This document shows, one piece after another, positions 1 to 8,488 of a DNA stretch of 64,000 nucleotides (positions are counted from its first letter, which is position 1; the number at the start of each line of letters is the position of its first letter). A program made the position numbers and the translations under genes. The stretch spans positions 124,001 to 188,000 of the forward strand of contig NZ_JACIIX010000003.1 of assembly GCF_014205675.1 (NCBI RefSeq). The letters run 5' to 3'. The notes beneath the pieces were generated by a model. That model saw only the letters and a list, made by a program, of their open reading frames with translations. It had not been told where the DNA came from and did not search any database. This stretch comes from Novispirillum itersonii (GTDB taxonomy: Bacteria; Pseudomonadota; Alphaproteobacteria; Rhodospirillales; Rhodospirillaceae).

Positions 1-545
1 ATCTGGTGGCCAATCTCGGCGGCGACCGGGCGGTGACCCGTCAGGAACTGGACAAACTTGTCACTTATATGGGCCCCGCCGGGGATAGCCCCCGCTCCGT
101 CAGTCTGGAAGATGCCATGGCCTGCATCGGGGATATGTCGGCACTGGCGCAGGATGACCTGATTCTGGCGGCGGCCGAGGGCGACTCGCTGACAGCCCAG
201 CGGCTGCTGGACCGGCTGTTTGCCGAAGGAACCAATCCGGTCCCGATCCTGCGGGCCGCCCTCCGGCATTTTCAGCGCCTGCATCTGGCTGCATCCGCCC
301 TCAGTCATGGGCATACGGCGGACTCGGCGCTGGGGCTGCTGAAGCCTCCGGTGTTTTTCAAGACCAAGCCCCGGTTTACGGCGCAACTGCGCCTGTGGTC
401 CCCGGCACGGGCCATGACCGCCCTTGATCTGCTGCTACAAACCGAAATCGACTGCAAGACAACCGGGATGCCGGAGCAGGAGCTGACCTCCCGCGCCTTC
501 CTCAGCATCGCCAATGCGGCGCGGGCGGCAAAACGCGGGCCGTAG
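1..545 (+). CDS. holA: DNA polymerase III subunit delta, C-terminal part (5' end outside window)
   Basis: This is the delta subunit of the clamp loader, which opens the beta sliding clamp during replication. Only about the last 181 residues are present: the frame is open at the left edge and the first GTG in view (position 6) is internal to the protein. The visible part matches the end of the AAA-type region (a NLGGDRAVTR-like stretch) and the C-terminal helical collar domain (LAQDDLILAAAEGD, then ALRHFQRLHLAA). The gene converges on parB, with a hairpin terminator between them. The identification rests on family resemblance and on the common placement of holA beside parB in this class. Confidence 0.88.
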   Translation, partial: LVANLGGDRAVTRQELDKLVTYMGPAGDSPRSVSLEDAMACIGDMSALAQDDLILAAAEGDSLTAQRLLDRLFAEGTNPVPILRAALRHFQRLHLAASALSHGHTADSALGLLKPPVFFKTKPRFTAQLRLWSPARAMTALDLLLQTEIDCKTTGMPEQELTSRAFLSIANAARAAKRGP

Positions 546-582
546 CAGCCTGAGGGCAACGCGCCCCCCATCCATTGCTATG

Positions 583-616
583 AAAATAAAAAACGGAGGC
601 CCTCAGCCTCCGTTTT
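583..616. terminator. Bidirectional terminator between holA and parB
   Basis: A perfect 10-bp stem (591-600 with 606-615) encloses a 5-nt loop. A-rich sequence on the left (583-593) becomes a long U-tract for leftward transcription, so it should end the parAB transcript efficiently. Rightward it has only a four-U tail and would serve holA less well. Confidence 0.85.
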
Positions 617-648
617 CCATGGTCCGGTCTCTCTCCCGACAGATGGGC

Positions 649-1989
649 TCAGCGTGACTCGCCGGTCTCCGGATCCTCTGTTTCCGCCGGGCGTTCGCGC
701 AGAAAGTCTTCCAGCAGCGAATCAACCGTTGCGGCCATCACGCGGTCACTGTCTTCTTCAGCCTCGTCCTCCGGTGCCGCAGAGAACACCGCCGAAGCAT
801 TGATCCGCCCGGAAGACTCTTTCTCGATCTCTTCAAAATCAAAGTCTTCGAAGTCATCGTCTTCCAACGCTTCCAGATCCTCGACCAGATCGTCCTCAAA
901 GGTCGCATCCGCCAGAAGATCGGCGGCGGTCACACCGGCAACCCCCGAAGCCTCTTCCTCCGGAGCCGGAACCGGCTTGGCGGCAAAGACAGCGGCGAAG
1001 GCCTGATCGGCCATTTCGTCAGCGGCATGCTCGGCTTCCAGAGCCTCCCGGCGGCGGTCCGCCGCATTGTCGGTCGGGTTGTTCAGCCGATAGAGAATAT
1101 CGTCCAGCTGTTCCAGCGTCGAATAGTGGATCACCACGCGGCCGCCACGGCCTTCGAACTCGATATTCACTTTCAGGCCCAGAACCCGGGCCAGATCCCG
1201 TTCCAGCGCCAGCGTATCGGTGTCCTTGGCAACGGCAGGGGATCTTTCCGCTTTCTCCGCAGTTTCAGGGCGGGCTTTCCGGGCCTTGACCCCGCCCTTC
1301 TCCGTCGCCAGCTTTTCTGTCTGGCGGACGTTCAGACCCTTCTTGACCACCTGTTCCGCCAGAATGCCCGGGTCATCGGCGTTCAGCAGCGCCCGGGCAT
1401 GACCGGCGGTCAGGGTTCCGGTCCGCATCATATCCTTCACCGGGTCCGGCAGCGCCAGAAGGCGGATCATATTGGCGACGTGACTGCGGCTTTTGCCCAC
1501 CGCTTTCGACAGATCATCCTGCGTATGCTGGAACTCTTCCTGAAGGCGACGGTAGCCCTCGGCTTCTTCCAGCGGCGACAGATCGCGGCGTTGCAGGTTT
1601 TCAACCAGCGCCACTTCCGCCGCATCGCGATCAGAGAACTCACGGACAATGACCGGGACCGTATGCAGCTGCGCAATCTGTGCCGCCCGCCACCGCCGTT
1701 CCCCGGCGATGATTTCATACCGGTTGGAATCCTCCGGCAGAATCCGGACCAGAATCGGCTGGATGATCCCCTTCTCGCGGATACTGTCCGCCAGATCATT
1801 CAGCGCTTCCTGATCAAACTGGGTGCGCGGCTGGAACCGGCCGGACTGGAGGAATTCCACCGGGACCATGGTCTGGGACCGGGCTTCCCCGCCCCCCTCT
1901 CCGCCGGTGTTGAAGGCAACATCGCCTTCATCACCCAGCAGGGCTGACAGCCCACGCCCGAGAACGCCCCGCTTCCGCCGATCTTCCAT
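649..1989 (-). CDS. parB: Chromosome partitioning protein ParB with long acidic C-terminal tail
   Basis: ParB is the CTP-dependent clamp that loads on parS and spreads to build the origin-proximal partition complex. Visible in order: an N-terminal basic segment with the conserved GLGRGLSALLG-type motif, which usually contacts ParA (about 8-19); the CTP-binding region with GERRWRA (96-102) and ENLQRRDLSP (130-139); a helix-turn-helix around 155-180; a linker; and a dimerisation segment at about 262-305. Chromosomal ParBs commonly stop near there at 290-300 aa. This one runs on to 446 aa with a roughly 140-residue tail very rich in Asp and Glu. It overlaps parA by one base (TAATG), so the two are probably translationally coupled. 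Four perfect parS sites lie in the window. Confidence 0.96.
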   Translation of the reverse strand: MEDRRKRGVLGRGLSALLGDEGDVAFNTGGEGGGEARSQTMVPVEFLQSGRFQPRTQFDQEALNDLADSIREKGIIQPILVRILPEDSNRYEIIAGERRWRAAQIAQLHTVPVIVREFSDRDAAEVALVENLQRRDLSPLEEAEGYRRLQEEFQHTQDDLSKAVGKSRSHVANMIRLLALPDPVKDMMRTGTLTAGHARALLNADDPGILAEQVVKKGLNVRQTEKLATEKGGVKARKARPETAEKAERSPAVAKDTDTLALERDLARVLGLKVNIEFEGRGGRVVIHYSTLEQLDDILYRLNNPTDNAADRRREALEAEHAADEMADQAFAAVFAAKPVPAPEEEASGVAGVTAADLLADATFEDDLVEDLEALEDDDFEDFDFEEIEKESSGRINASAVFSAAPEDEAEEDSDRVMAATVDSLLEDFLRERPAETEDPETGESR

Positions 1990-2816
1990 TACGCGCGAGC
2001 CTCCCGCCGATCGCGTTTCAACACTTCTCCCGCCAGATGCACATAGGCCTGTGCCCCGGAGGACTTAAAATCATACAGCAGCACCGGCTTCCCGTGTGAC
2101 GGCGCTTCCGAGATGCGGACGTTGCGCGGGATCACCGTGTCAAACACCTTCGGGCCGAAATAGCCGCGGACATCGCTTTCCACCAGCCCCGACAGGTTGT
2201 TGCGCCGGTCGAACATGGTCAGGACAATCCCCTGAATTTCCAGACGGGGATTAAAGCTGCGGCGCACCCGCTCAATGGTCTTGATCAGATGCGAAATCCC
2301 TTCCAGCGCAAAAAACTCACACTGCAACGGCACCATCACCTCATCGGCGGCCACAAGCGCATTCAGGGTCAGCAGCCCCAAAGCCGGAGGGCAGTCGATC
2401 AACACATAATCATAGGCATCCAGACGCCCCTGTAGGGCAGCCCGCAGGCGGTATTCCCGCTTTTCGACATCCACCAGTTCCAGTTCGGCCCCGGCCAGAT
2501 CAACCCCGGAGGAGATCAGCTGAAGACCCGGCACCGTGGTATCAGACACCGCGTCCTGCACCCGGGCTTCCCCGGTCATCAGGGCATAGCTGTTGATCCG
2601 GCGCTTGGAGCGTTCCACCCCCAGCCCGGTCGATGCATTCCCCTGCGGATCCATATCAATGATCAGGACCCTTTTCTTCACCGCCGCCATGGCTGTGCCC
2701 AGATTGATGGCGGTGGTGGTCTTGCCGACCCCGCCCTTCTGGTTGGCGATGGCGATGATCTTCGGGCCGTAGGACGACACCGGGGGTGCTTTAACGGGTG
2801 TCTGCTGGTTGCTCAC
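1989..2816 (-). CDS. parA: Chromosome partitioning ATPase ParA
   Basis: This is the P-loop ATPase that moves ParB-parS complexes during chromosome segregation. The deviant Walker A motif KGGVGKTT is at residues 27-34, with the signature lysine (Lys27) of the ParA/MinD group. Later motifs include DMDPQGN (Walker A') and YVLIDCPPALG (Walker B). At 275 aa it is normal for chromosomal ParA. A roughly 18-residue Pro/Gln-rich leader precedes the core strand. Its start lies 26 nt inside the end of rsmG and its stop overlaps the parB start, so rsmG, parA and parB form a tight leftward operon. Confidence 0.97.
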   Translation of the reverse strand: MSNQQTPVKAPPVSSYGPKIIAIANQKGGVGKTTTAINLGTAMAAVKKRVLIIDMDPQGNASTGLGVERSKRRINSYALMTGEARVQDAVSDTTVPGLQLISSGVDLAGAELELVDVEKREYRLRAALQGRLDAYDYVLIDCPPALGLLTLNALVAADEVMVPLQCEFFALEGISHLIKTIERVRRSFNPRLEIQGIVLTMFDRRNNLSGLVESDVRGYFGPKVFDTVIPRNVRISEAPSHGKPVLLYDFKSSGAQAYVHLAGEVLKRDRREARA

Positions 2817-3456
2817 GGCGAACCTCGCTCAGTCGCAGAATGGTCGCGTCGGCGTCAGTCAGACTGGGCTGACGGTCCACGCGCAGTGTCCATATTTTGT
2901 TAAGGTGGGTCAACTCTGCCTCAACATTTTGCCCCTTGGGGAACAGGCAGGTTGTGTGCGGTGCAAGAAAAGGCGCTGCGAACTCAAGCAATTGCGGCAG
3001 GGCTGCCAAAGCGCGGGACGACACCACATCCACCGGAAACGGCGCGATCGCCTCAATCCGCTTGTTATGGATCGTCACCGAGACCCCGGTGGCCCGGGCA
3101 GCTTCCCGCATGAAGGCGCATTTTCTCTGGTCCGACTCGACAAGATGCACCTCCGGCACTCCCATCACCGCCAGCACCAGACCGGGAAATCCGGCCCCGC
3201 TGCCGAAGTCGATCAGGGTCTTGGTCTCTGCCGGAAGCAAAGGCCACAACTGGGCGGAGTCCAGAAAATGCCGTCGCCACAGATCATCCATCGTCGACGG
3301 TCCGACGAGGTTGATCTTCGGCTGCCACTTGCGCAGCAGATCGGCATAAGCGGTCAATCGGTCCACTGTTTCACGTGAAACAGCGGTCTGGGCCTGAAAG
3401 GCCTCGGGCGTCAGCGGTGCAGTCACGATGGGATCGGTCTGTTTCACGTGAAACAA
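2791..3456 (-). CDS. rsmG: 16S rRNA (guanine-N7) methyltransferase RsmG
   Basis: RsmG methylates G527 of 16S rRNA using S-adenosylmethionine. The SAM-binding motif GSGAGFPG is at about 85-92, followed by the LVESDQRKCAF segment, and the length is normal. Two parS sites fall in the coding sequence and are read as the peptides FHVKQ (residues 2-6) and VSRET (26-30). The longest frame begins with TTG at 3456, directly against the U-tract of the mnmG terminator and with no Shine-Dalgarno sequence. A GTG four codons later (3447), or another internal start, is possible, so the exact N-terminus is uncertain. Confidence 0.92.
   Translation of the reverse strand: MFHVKQTDPIVTAPLTPEAFQAQTAVSRETVDRLTAYADLLRKWQPKINLVGPSTMDDLWRRHFLDSAQLWPLLPAETKTLIDFGSGAGFPGLVLAVMGVPEVHLVESDQRKCAFMREAARATGVSVTIHNKRIEAIAPFPVDVVSSRALAALPQLLEFAAPFLAPHTTCLFPKGQNVEAELTHLNKIWTLRVDRQPSLTDADATILRLSEVRREQPADTR
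3367..3382. promoter_or_regulatory. parS site (ParB-binding centromere), inside rsmG
   Basis: A perfect 16-bp palindrome TGTTTCACGTGAAACA, identical to the universal bacterial parS consensus. It lies in the rsmG reading frame and encodes VSRET. Confidence 0.97.
3440..3455. promoter_or_regulatory. parS site at the 5' end of rsmG
   Basis: A second perfect copy of TGTTTCACGTGAAACA, 73 bp from the first. It begins immediately after the TTG start codon of rsmG (encoding FHVKQ) and abuts the U-tract of the mnmG terminator. ParB bound here could also affect rsmG-parA-parB transcription; that is an inference. Confidence 0.97.
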
Positions 3457-3489
3457 AAAAGGGGGCGGTCCATCCCGGACCGCAGCCCC
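3455..3489 (-). terminator. Terminator downstream of mnmG
   Basis: Read leftward, a stem of GGTCC-type pairing (3465-3471 with 3477-3483, extended imperfectly by the flanking C-run and G-run) is followed by six U residues at 3460-3455. It should separate mnmG from rsmG-parA-parB at least partly, although its U-tract touches the rsmG start codon. Confidence 0.75.
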
Positions 3490-3524
3490 TTCTTATAATC
3501 GACTCTGATCCGAAAGGCCAAGCC

Positions 3525-5399
3525 TTACGCAGCAGATTTCTTCATCTTCTTCACATGACCCAGCAACGCGGTCAGGGCCGCCGGGGTCATTCCCGGAATG
3601 CGGGCGGCTGCACCAAGGGTCGCCGGGCGGGCTTTCGACAGCTTCAGGCGGATCTCCGCCGACAGACTGCCGACCGTGGCATAGTCCAGATCATCGGGCA
3701 GAACCAGCCCTTCATCCTTCCGATAAGCCACAATATCCGTGGTCTGACGGTTCAGATATCCGGCATAGCGGCCTTCGATTTCCAGCTGTTCCGCCACGGT
3801 CGCCGGGATCGCCGCCAGTTCCGGCCACAGGCCATGCAGGGTCTGCCACGTCACGGTCTGGTAGCTGAACAGATCCAGCGCCGAGCGGCGGACACCATCC
3901 TGATTGACATGCAGCCCGGCGGCAGCCAGCTCCTTCGGCGTTGCCGTCAGGCCCTGCATCCGGGCGCGGGCAGCATCCAACGCCCCGCGCTTTTCCGTAA
4001 ACACAGCGGCGCGGCCAGAGCCGACAACGCCCACGTCGATCCCCTTCTGGGTCAGCCGCAGATCGGCATTATCAGCCCGCAACAGCAGACGATATTCGGC
4101 CCGGCTAGTGAACATCCGGTACGGCTCCTGCGTGCCGAGCGTCACCAGATCGTCGATCATCACCCCAAGATAGCCATCGGCCCGGTCCGGAACAAACACG
4201 TCTTCCCGCGCCCGGCCGGAGGCCAGCAGCGCCGCATTGATCCCGGCCACCAGCCCCTGCGCCCCCGCCTCTTCATAGCCGGTGGTGCCGTTGATCTGCC
4301 CGGCGAGAAACAGGCCCGGCGCCTTCTGCACTTCCAGCGATGGCCGCAGTTCGCGCGGATCAACAAAATCGTATTCGATCGCATACCCGGGCCGCAGAAT
4401 CGTCACCCGCTCCAGACCCGGAATCGAGTGGATCAGCGCGTCCTGCACCTCCGCCGGGAGGCTGGTCGAAATCCCGTTCGGGTAGACGGTCGGATCCTCC
4501 AGACCTTCCGGCTCAAGGAAGACCTGATGGCGTTCCTTGTCCGCAAAGCGGACAATCTTGTCTTCCACCGACGGACAATACCGTGGACCGACGCTCTGGA
4601 TCTGACCGGAATACATTGGCGACCGGTGAATGTTATCGCGGATGATCTGGTGGGTCTGCTCGGTGGTATAGGTGATTCCACAGGCAATCTGCGGCGTGGT
4701 GATCAGGTCCGTCAGGAAGGAAAACGGCTGCGGCGGGTCATCGCCCGGCTGCATCTCCAGCCCATCCCAGTCAATGGTCCGGCCATCAAGACGGGCCGGG
4801 GTTCCGGTCTTCAGACGCCCGAGCCGCAGGGCCAGACGCTCCAGCGTCACCGACAGCCCCAGCGCCGGAGCCTCATCAATCCGCCCGGCTGGCCAGGTCT
4901 GTTCCCCCAGATGAATAATCCCGCGCAGGAAGGTTCCGGTGGTCAACACCACCGCCCCGGCCCCGATCTCCCGCCCGTCCGCCGTCTTCACCCCGACAAC
5001 GCGGTTATCCGCGGTCAGGATCAGGTCTTCCACCGCAGCCGCCCACTGGGTCAGGTTTTCGGTTTCCCGCAGGATATCCTGCACCGCCTGACGGTACAGT
5101 TTGCGGTCGGCCTGAGCCCGGGGCCCCCGCACGGCGGGCCCTTTGCTCTGGTTCAGCATCCGGAACTGGATGCCGCCCCGGTCGGTGGCCCGCCCCATCA
5201 CCCCGTCCAGCGCATCAATCTCGCGGACCAGATGGCCCTTCGCCAATCCACCGATCGCCGGATTGCACGACATTTCCCCAACTGTTTCCAGTTTGTGGGT
5301 CAGCAGAAGAGTCTTGGCCCCCATCCGGGCCGCTGCCGCCGCCGCTTCGGTTCCGGCATGGCCGCCACCGACCACGATCACGTCAAAGGAGTCGTTCAT
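3525..5399 (-). CDS. mnmG: tRNA uridine-5-carboxymethylaminomethyl modification enzyme MnmG
   Basis: This FAD-dependent enzyme works with MnmE to build the cmnm5 group on the wobble uridine (U34) of certain tRNAs. The FAD-binding GGGHAG motif is at residues 11-16, the conserved [10 protein letters not shown] with a functional cysteine at about 42-51, and a second LTTGTFLRG motif follows. The C-terminal region has the helical MnmE-binding character. The ATG at 5399 gives 624 aa, the usual family length. An upstream ATG at 5480 would add a Pro/Gly-rich segment not expected in the family. It lies leftward between mnmE and rsmG-parA-parB, the classic gidA-gidB arrangement. Confidence 0.96.
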   Translation of the reverse strand: MNDSFDVIVVGGGHAGTEAAAAAARMGAKTLLLTHKLETVGEMSCNPAIGGLAKGHLVREIDALDGVMGRATDRGGIQFRMLNQSKGPAVRGPRAQADRKLYRQAVQDILRETENLTQWAAAVEDLILTADNRVVGVKTADGREIGAGAVVLTTGTFLRGIIHLGEQTWPAGRIDEAPALGLSVTLERLALRLGRLKTGTPARLDGRTIDWDGLEMQPGDDPPQPFSFLTDLITTPQIACGITYTTEQTHQIIRDNIHRSPMYSGQIQSVGPRYCPSVEDKIVRFADKERHQVFLEPEGLEDPTVYPNGISTSLPAEVQDALIHSIPGLERVTILRPGYAIEYDFVDPRELRPSLEVQKAPGLFLAGQINGTTGYEEAGAQGLVAGINAALLASGRAREDVFVPDRADGYLGVMIDDLVTLGTQEPYRMFTSRAEYRLLLRADNADLRLTQKGIDVGVVGSGRAAVFTEKRGALDAARARMQGLTATPKELAAAGLHVNQDGVRRSALDLFSYQTVTWQTLHGLWPELAAIPATVAEQLEIEGRYAGYLNRQTTDIVAYRKDEGLVLPDDLDYATVGSLSAEIRLKLSKARPATLGAAARIPGMTPAALTALLGHVKKMKKSAA

Positions 5400-5753
5400 C
5401 CCACTCTCACCCGGATTCGGCATATGCCGCTGGCCGCGCCCTGCCCCGGTTCCGGGTGGCACGGATCCCACATGCGGCATCCTGTCAGAAAAAAATGGAC
5501 GGTGGATCGGCTTGCCCGGTAACGGGTCAGCCCCTGCGTCCAGAGTCGTGCCTAGACATACGCCGAACCGCCCCCCGGTTCAAGAACCGAGGGGCGGCAG
5601 CGTGTCTGTGTCCCTGACGGGACCGGGGATTATCGTCCCTGCCGGGGGTGGGCAACTATCGTCCCTGCCGGGTGTGAGATACTTTCGTCCCTGCCGGGTA
5701 TGAGATACTCTCGTCCCTGCCGGGACAGGCGGATTGATCGGGATAAGCCGGAC
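5400..5753. other. Gene-free interval between mnmE and mnmG
   Basis: This 354-nt stretch contains no convincing reading frame. Its mnmE-proximal third is the 26-bp tandem repeat listed separately. The rest must contain the mnmG leader and possibly its promoter, but I cannot name a promoter with confidence. Confidence 0.6.
5631..5724. repeat. 26-bp tandem repeat, about 3.6 copies
   Basis: Units begin at 5631, 5657, 5683 and 5709 with an exact 26-bp period and share the core TCGTCCCTGCCGGG. Units 2 and 3 also share GTGAGATAC or TATGAGATAC tails. A more degenerate copy can be made out just to the left, near 5605-5630, with a one-base shift. The last copy ends in an inverted repeat (GTCC...GGAC). 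The array lies just downstream of the mnmE stop codon and upstream of mnmG. Its function is unknown to me. Confidence 0.9.
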
Positions 5754-7088
5754 TTACTTCCCGATGCAGAAATCGCGGAAAATCACATCCAGCAGATCAT
5801 CAACCTCAACCCGGCCGGTGATCCGCCCGAGTGCCCGGGCGGCAAGGCGCAGGTCTTCCGCCATCAGCTCCAGATCCGGGGCCGTCAGGCTGCGGTGCAG
5901 GCTGTCCACACATTCGTCCAGCGCCACCCGGTGCCGCTGCCGGGTCAGGGCCGGAGCCCCCTGCGTTTCCAGCGCATCGCGGACTCGGGCGGTCAGAGCC
6001 TCCAGAAGGTCGGCCATCCCCTGCCCGCCCGCAGCGGAAATGCGGTGCGGCACCCGCCCGGAAATCCGCAGGTCATCCGGAAGAGCAACCGTCTCCACCT
6101 TGTTGACGATCACTTCGGTCCGGCCGTCAATCAAAGCCAGAGTCGGGGCATCCCACTCCGGGGCACAGGCCGCATCAAACACCGCCAGACGCAGATCAGC
6201 GTTTTCCGCCCGAAGCAGGGCCCGGCGGATCCCTTCCGCCTCGATATCCTCGGCAGCCTCCCGCAGTCCGGCGGTATCCGCCAGAACTACCGGATAGCCG
6301 CCAAGATCAAGGTGGACCTCGATCACATCGCGGGTGGTCCCGGCCGTCGCCGAGACGATCGCCGCCTCGCGCCGAGCAAGGGCATTCACCAGACTGGATT
6401 TCCCGGCATTCGGGGCCCCGACCACGGCAATATACAGGCCATCCCGGATCCGTTCCCCCCGATGACCGTCAGCCAGATAGGCCGTCATCGCCCCGGCAAG
6501 GGTGCTGATCCCGGCCCGGACCGCCTGATCCAGATGGTCGGGGATCGGTTCATCCGGGAAATCAATGAAGGCTTCCAGATGCGCCAGATGGCGGATCAGG
6601 TCAGACCGCCAGCCATCAAACAGCCGGGCCAGCGCCCCGTCCATCTGCCGCAGGGCCTGCCGGTGCTGGGCCTCGGTTTCCGCATTGATCAGGTCCGCCA
6701 GCCCCTCGGCCTGCGTCAGATCCAGCTTGCCGTTCTCAAAAGCCCGGCGGGTGAATTCGCCCGGCTCTGCCGGACGGACACCGGGCACCAGACACAGGGC
6801 CGACAGCAGGCTGTCGATCACCGCCTTGCCACCATGCCCCTGTATCTCGGCCACATCCTCGCCGGTAAAACTGCCGGGGCCGGGAAACCACAGGGCCAGA
6901 CCATCGTCCAGAACCCGTCCATCCACCGGGTGGCTGAACCGGCTCCGGGCCGCCTGACGCGGCACCGGCACCCTGCCGCACAGCGCGGTCAGCGCCGCAC
7001 CGGCCTGCGGGCCGGAAATCCGGATGACCGCCACCCCGGCCCGGCCGGGAGCGGTGGCCAGAGCAAAAATCGTTTCCGGGCGGCCCAT
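5754..7088 (-). CDS. mnmE: tRNA modification GTPase MnmE
   Basis: MnmE is the GTPase partner of MnmG in wobble-uridine modification. The N-terminal formyl-tetrahydrofolate-binding domain runs from residue 1 to about 120. The G domain, inserted in a helical domain, has its P-loop GAPNAGKS at 224-231 and a DTAGLRE switch region. The protein ends with the family hallmark CIGK, whose cysteine is catalytic. The ATG at 7088 overlaps the TGA of the upstream ferredoxin gene (TGATG), and a GTG at 7091 is the only other close start. At 444 aa it has normal length. Confidence 0.97.
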   Translation of the reverse strand: MGRPETIFALATAPGRAGVAVIRISGPQAGAALTALCGRVPVPRQAARSRFSHPVDGRVLDDGLALWFPGPGSFTGEDVAEIQGHGGKAVIDSLLSALCLVPGVRPAEPGEFTRRAFENGKLDLTQAEGLADLINAETEAQHRQALRQMDGALARLFDGWRSDLIRHLAHLEAFIDFPDEPIPDHLDQAVRAGISTLAGAMTAYLADGHRGERIRDGLYIAVVGAPNAGKSSLVNALARREAAIVSATAGTTRDVIEVHLDLGGYPVVLADTAGLREAAEDIEAEGIRRALLRAENADLRLAVFDAACAPEWDAPTLALIDGRTEVIVNKVETVALPDDLRISGRVPHRISAAGGQGMADLLEALTARVRDALETQGAPALTRQRHRVALDECVDSLHRSLTAPDLELMAEDLRLAARALGRITGRVEVDDLLDVIFRDFCIGK

Positions 7089-7468
7089 CACGCAGACGCA
7101 GCCTGCCGGGCTTCAAACGCCGCACGGTCGGCATCGGTGGGCAACACCATCAGCCGTTCGACCCGCTGACCATCGCGCAGATGGGTCAGCAGGATTTCAT
7201 CAATGTCTTCCTTGGTGCGCGGGGCATACCACACCCCTTCCGGATAGATCACCAGCACCGGCCCCAGTTCGCAGCGGTCCAGACACCCGGCCTGTTGGGT
7301 GCGGATCCGCCGTTCATTCAGGCCGAATTCCTTGGCCCGGGCTTTCATATAGTCCCGCAGCTTTACCGACCCATGGGCAGCGCAGGATCCGCGCGGATGC
7401 CCCTCCGGCCGTTCATTGGTACAGAGGAAGACATGGGCGGTGTAGAAAAGATCAGTGGTGTCAGACAC
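7088..7468 (-). CDS. Thioredoxin-like [2Fe-2S] ferredoxin domain protein
   Basis: A small protein (126 aa) of the thioredoxin-fold (2Fe-2S) ferredoxin family, related to the NuoE-type and Aquifex-type Shethna ferredoxins. Four cysteines fit the cluster pattern: Cys16 in the first strand (FLCTNERPEGH), Cys29 in GSCAAHGS, then CLDRCELGP with two cysteines four residues apart. The segment VLVIYPEGVWY after the last cysteines is typical. A role in electron transfer is known for the family; the partner is not evident. It is coupled to mnmE by a TGATG overlap, so it may share its expression. Confidence 0.85.
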   Translation of the reverse strand: MSDTTDLFYTAHVFLCTNERPEGHPRGSCAAHGSVKLRDYMKARAKEFGLNERRIRTQQAGCLDRCELGPVLVIYPEGVWYAPRTKEDIDEILLTHLRDGQRVERLMVLPTDADRAAFEARQAASA

Positions 7469-7508
7469 GGTGTGTCCCTTTCATCAGGATCGCAGCAACC
7501 GGGTAAAA

Positions 7509-7760
7509 TCAGAGGGATCCCTTCGATCCGCCGCCCTTGGTAAACTGCGACCAGAAAAACTTCTGCATCTGTTCCAGCCCCTGCACCTGTGCCGGCAGCC
7601 AGGTCTTGAACAGGGTCTCGGGATCCATCGCCTGTAAATTGGCGGTCATCTGCTTCTGGATCTCGTTCATCATGGCGTCCTGCATCGGCTTGACGTCCGG
7701 CAGCCCGAGAAAATCCCGGGCCTCTTCCGGGGTACAGTCGATATCAACAGAAATTTTCAT
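7509..7760 (-). CDS. Small DUF6489-like protein, unknown function
   Basis: An 83-residue acidic-to-neutral soluble protein that starts MKISVDIDCTPEEARDFLGLPD. It resembles a small family common in Rhodospirillales and relatives that I recall as DUF6489. Helices rich in Met and Gln (MQDAMMNEIQKQM) suggest a membrane-associated or self-associating amphipathic protein. The ATG at 7760 has a GAGAGG ribosome-binding sequence 3-4 nt upstream; a start at 7844 would place unrelated residues ahead of the conserved N-terminus. It is probably the first gene of the leftward ferredoxin-mnmE group, 40 nt from the ferredoxin gene. Confidence 0.75.
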   Translation of the reverse strand: MKISVDIDCTPEEARDFLGLPDVKPMQDAMMNEIQKQMTANLQAMDPETLFKTWLPAQVQGLEQMQKFFWSQFTKGGGSKGSL

Positions 7761-7984
7761 CGGACCTCTCCGGGCGCAGCGACAGGAGTCCAAGGTAAGG
7801 CACACCCCGAAGAGTGGCAACCGCCAAGCAGCCCCTGCCAACATCCCCCCTTATGCGAATGAACTCCCATACCGGTCCGCGTTGTCGGATCCCCAAAAAG
7901 CCTCTAGGCTTATTGGCACCCTCACCCCATCTTTCCGTCTGGCCGGTCGGCCCGGCGACTGCCTCAGCAAGGATACCGCCTGCC

Positions 7985-8437
7985 ATGCCCCAGCTTTCCT
8001 TCAACAGTCCCCTCGGGGCCCTGACCCTGACCGAGGAAGACGGTGCCATCCTGTCTCTGGACTGGGGATGGGGGATGGGGAATGAGGAAACCCCGCTGCT
8101 GACCGCCGCCCGCGATCAGGTCGATGCCTACTTCGACCGTCGCCTGACGGTGTTTGATCTGCCGTTGGCCCCGCCCGGCACCGCCTTTCAGAAAAAGGTG
8201 TGGGATGTGATGAACACCATCCCCTTCGGCCAGACCCTGACCTATGGCGAGGTCGCCGCCCGGCTGGGCACCAGCCCCCGCGCCGTTGGCCTTGCCTGCG
8301 GCCGCAACCCAATCCCGATCATCATCCCCTGTCACCGCATCCTCGGCAGCAATGGCAGCCTTGGCGGCTATTCCGGCCTTGATGGCGTCGATACCAAGCG
8401 CACCCTGCTGCGGCTGGAAAAGGTCCTGCTGGCGTAA
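7985..8437 (+). CDS. ogt: Methylated-DNA--protein-cysteine S-methyltransferase
   Basis: This suicide repair protein transfers the methyl group from O6-methylguanine in DNA to its own cysteine. The active-site PCHR is at residues 115-118 (Cys116 accepts the methyl). The DNA-binding helix-turn-helix precedes it (TYGEVAARLGTSPRAVGLACGRNP). At 150 aa it fits the single-domain Ogt type without an Ada N-terminal domain. The ATG at 7985 starts the natural first strand; the frame is open further upstream but unlike the family. The quinone oxidoreductase gene follows 51 nt later on the same strand. Confidence 0.94.
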   Translation: MPQLSFNSPLGALTLTEEDGAILSLDWGWGMGNEETPLLTAARDQVDAYFDRRLTVFDLPLAPPGTAFQKKVWDVMNTIPFGQTLTYGEVAARLGTSPRAVGLACGRNPIPIIIPCHRILGSNGSLGGYSGLDGVDTKRTLLRLEKVLLA

Positions 8438-8488
8438 CCCTGTCCGTTCCTCCACTCCCCCAAGCCACCCAACGAGGAAACAAATCCC

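Noticed and set aside
3375-5522. 715-aa plus-strand open frame
   Set aside because: It is antisense to mnmG and parts of rsmG; the gene on the other strand has complete family motifs.
5631-5724. CRISPR-like array
   Set aside because: The 26-bp units are contiguous with no unique spacers, and there are no cas genes.
5700-7169. 489-aa plus-strand open frame
   Set aside because: It is antisense to mnmE and shows no recognisable domain.
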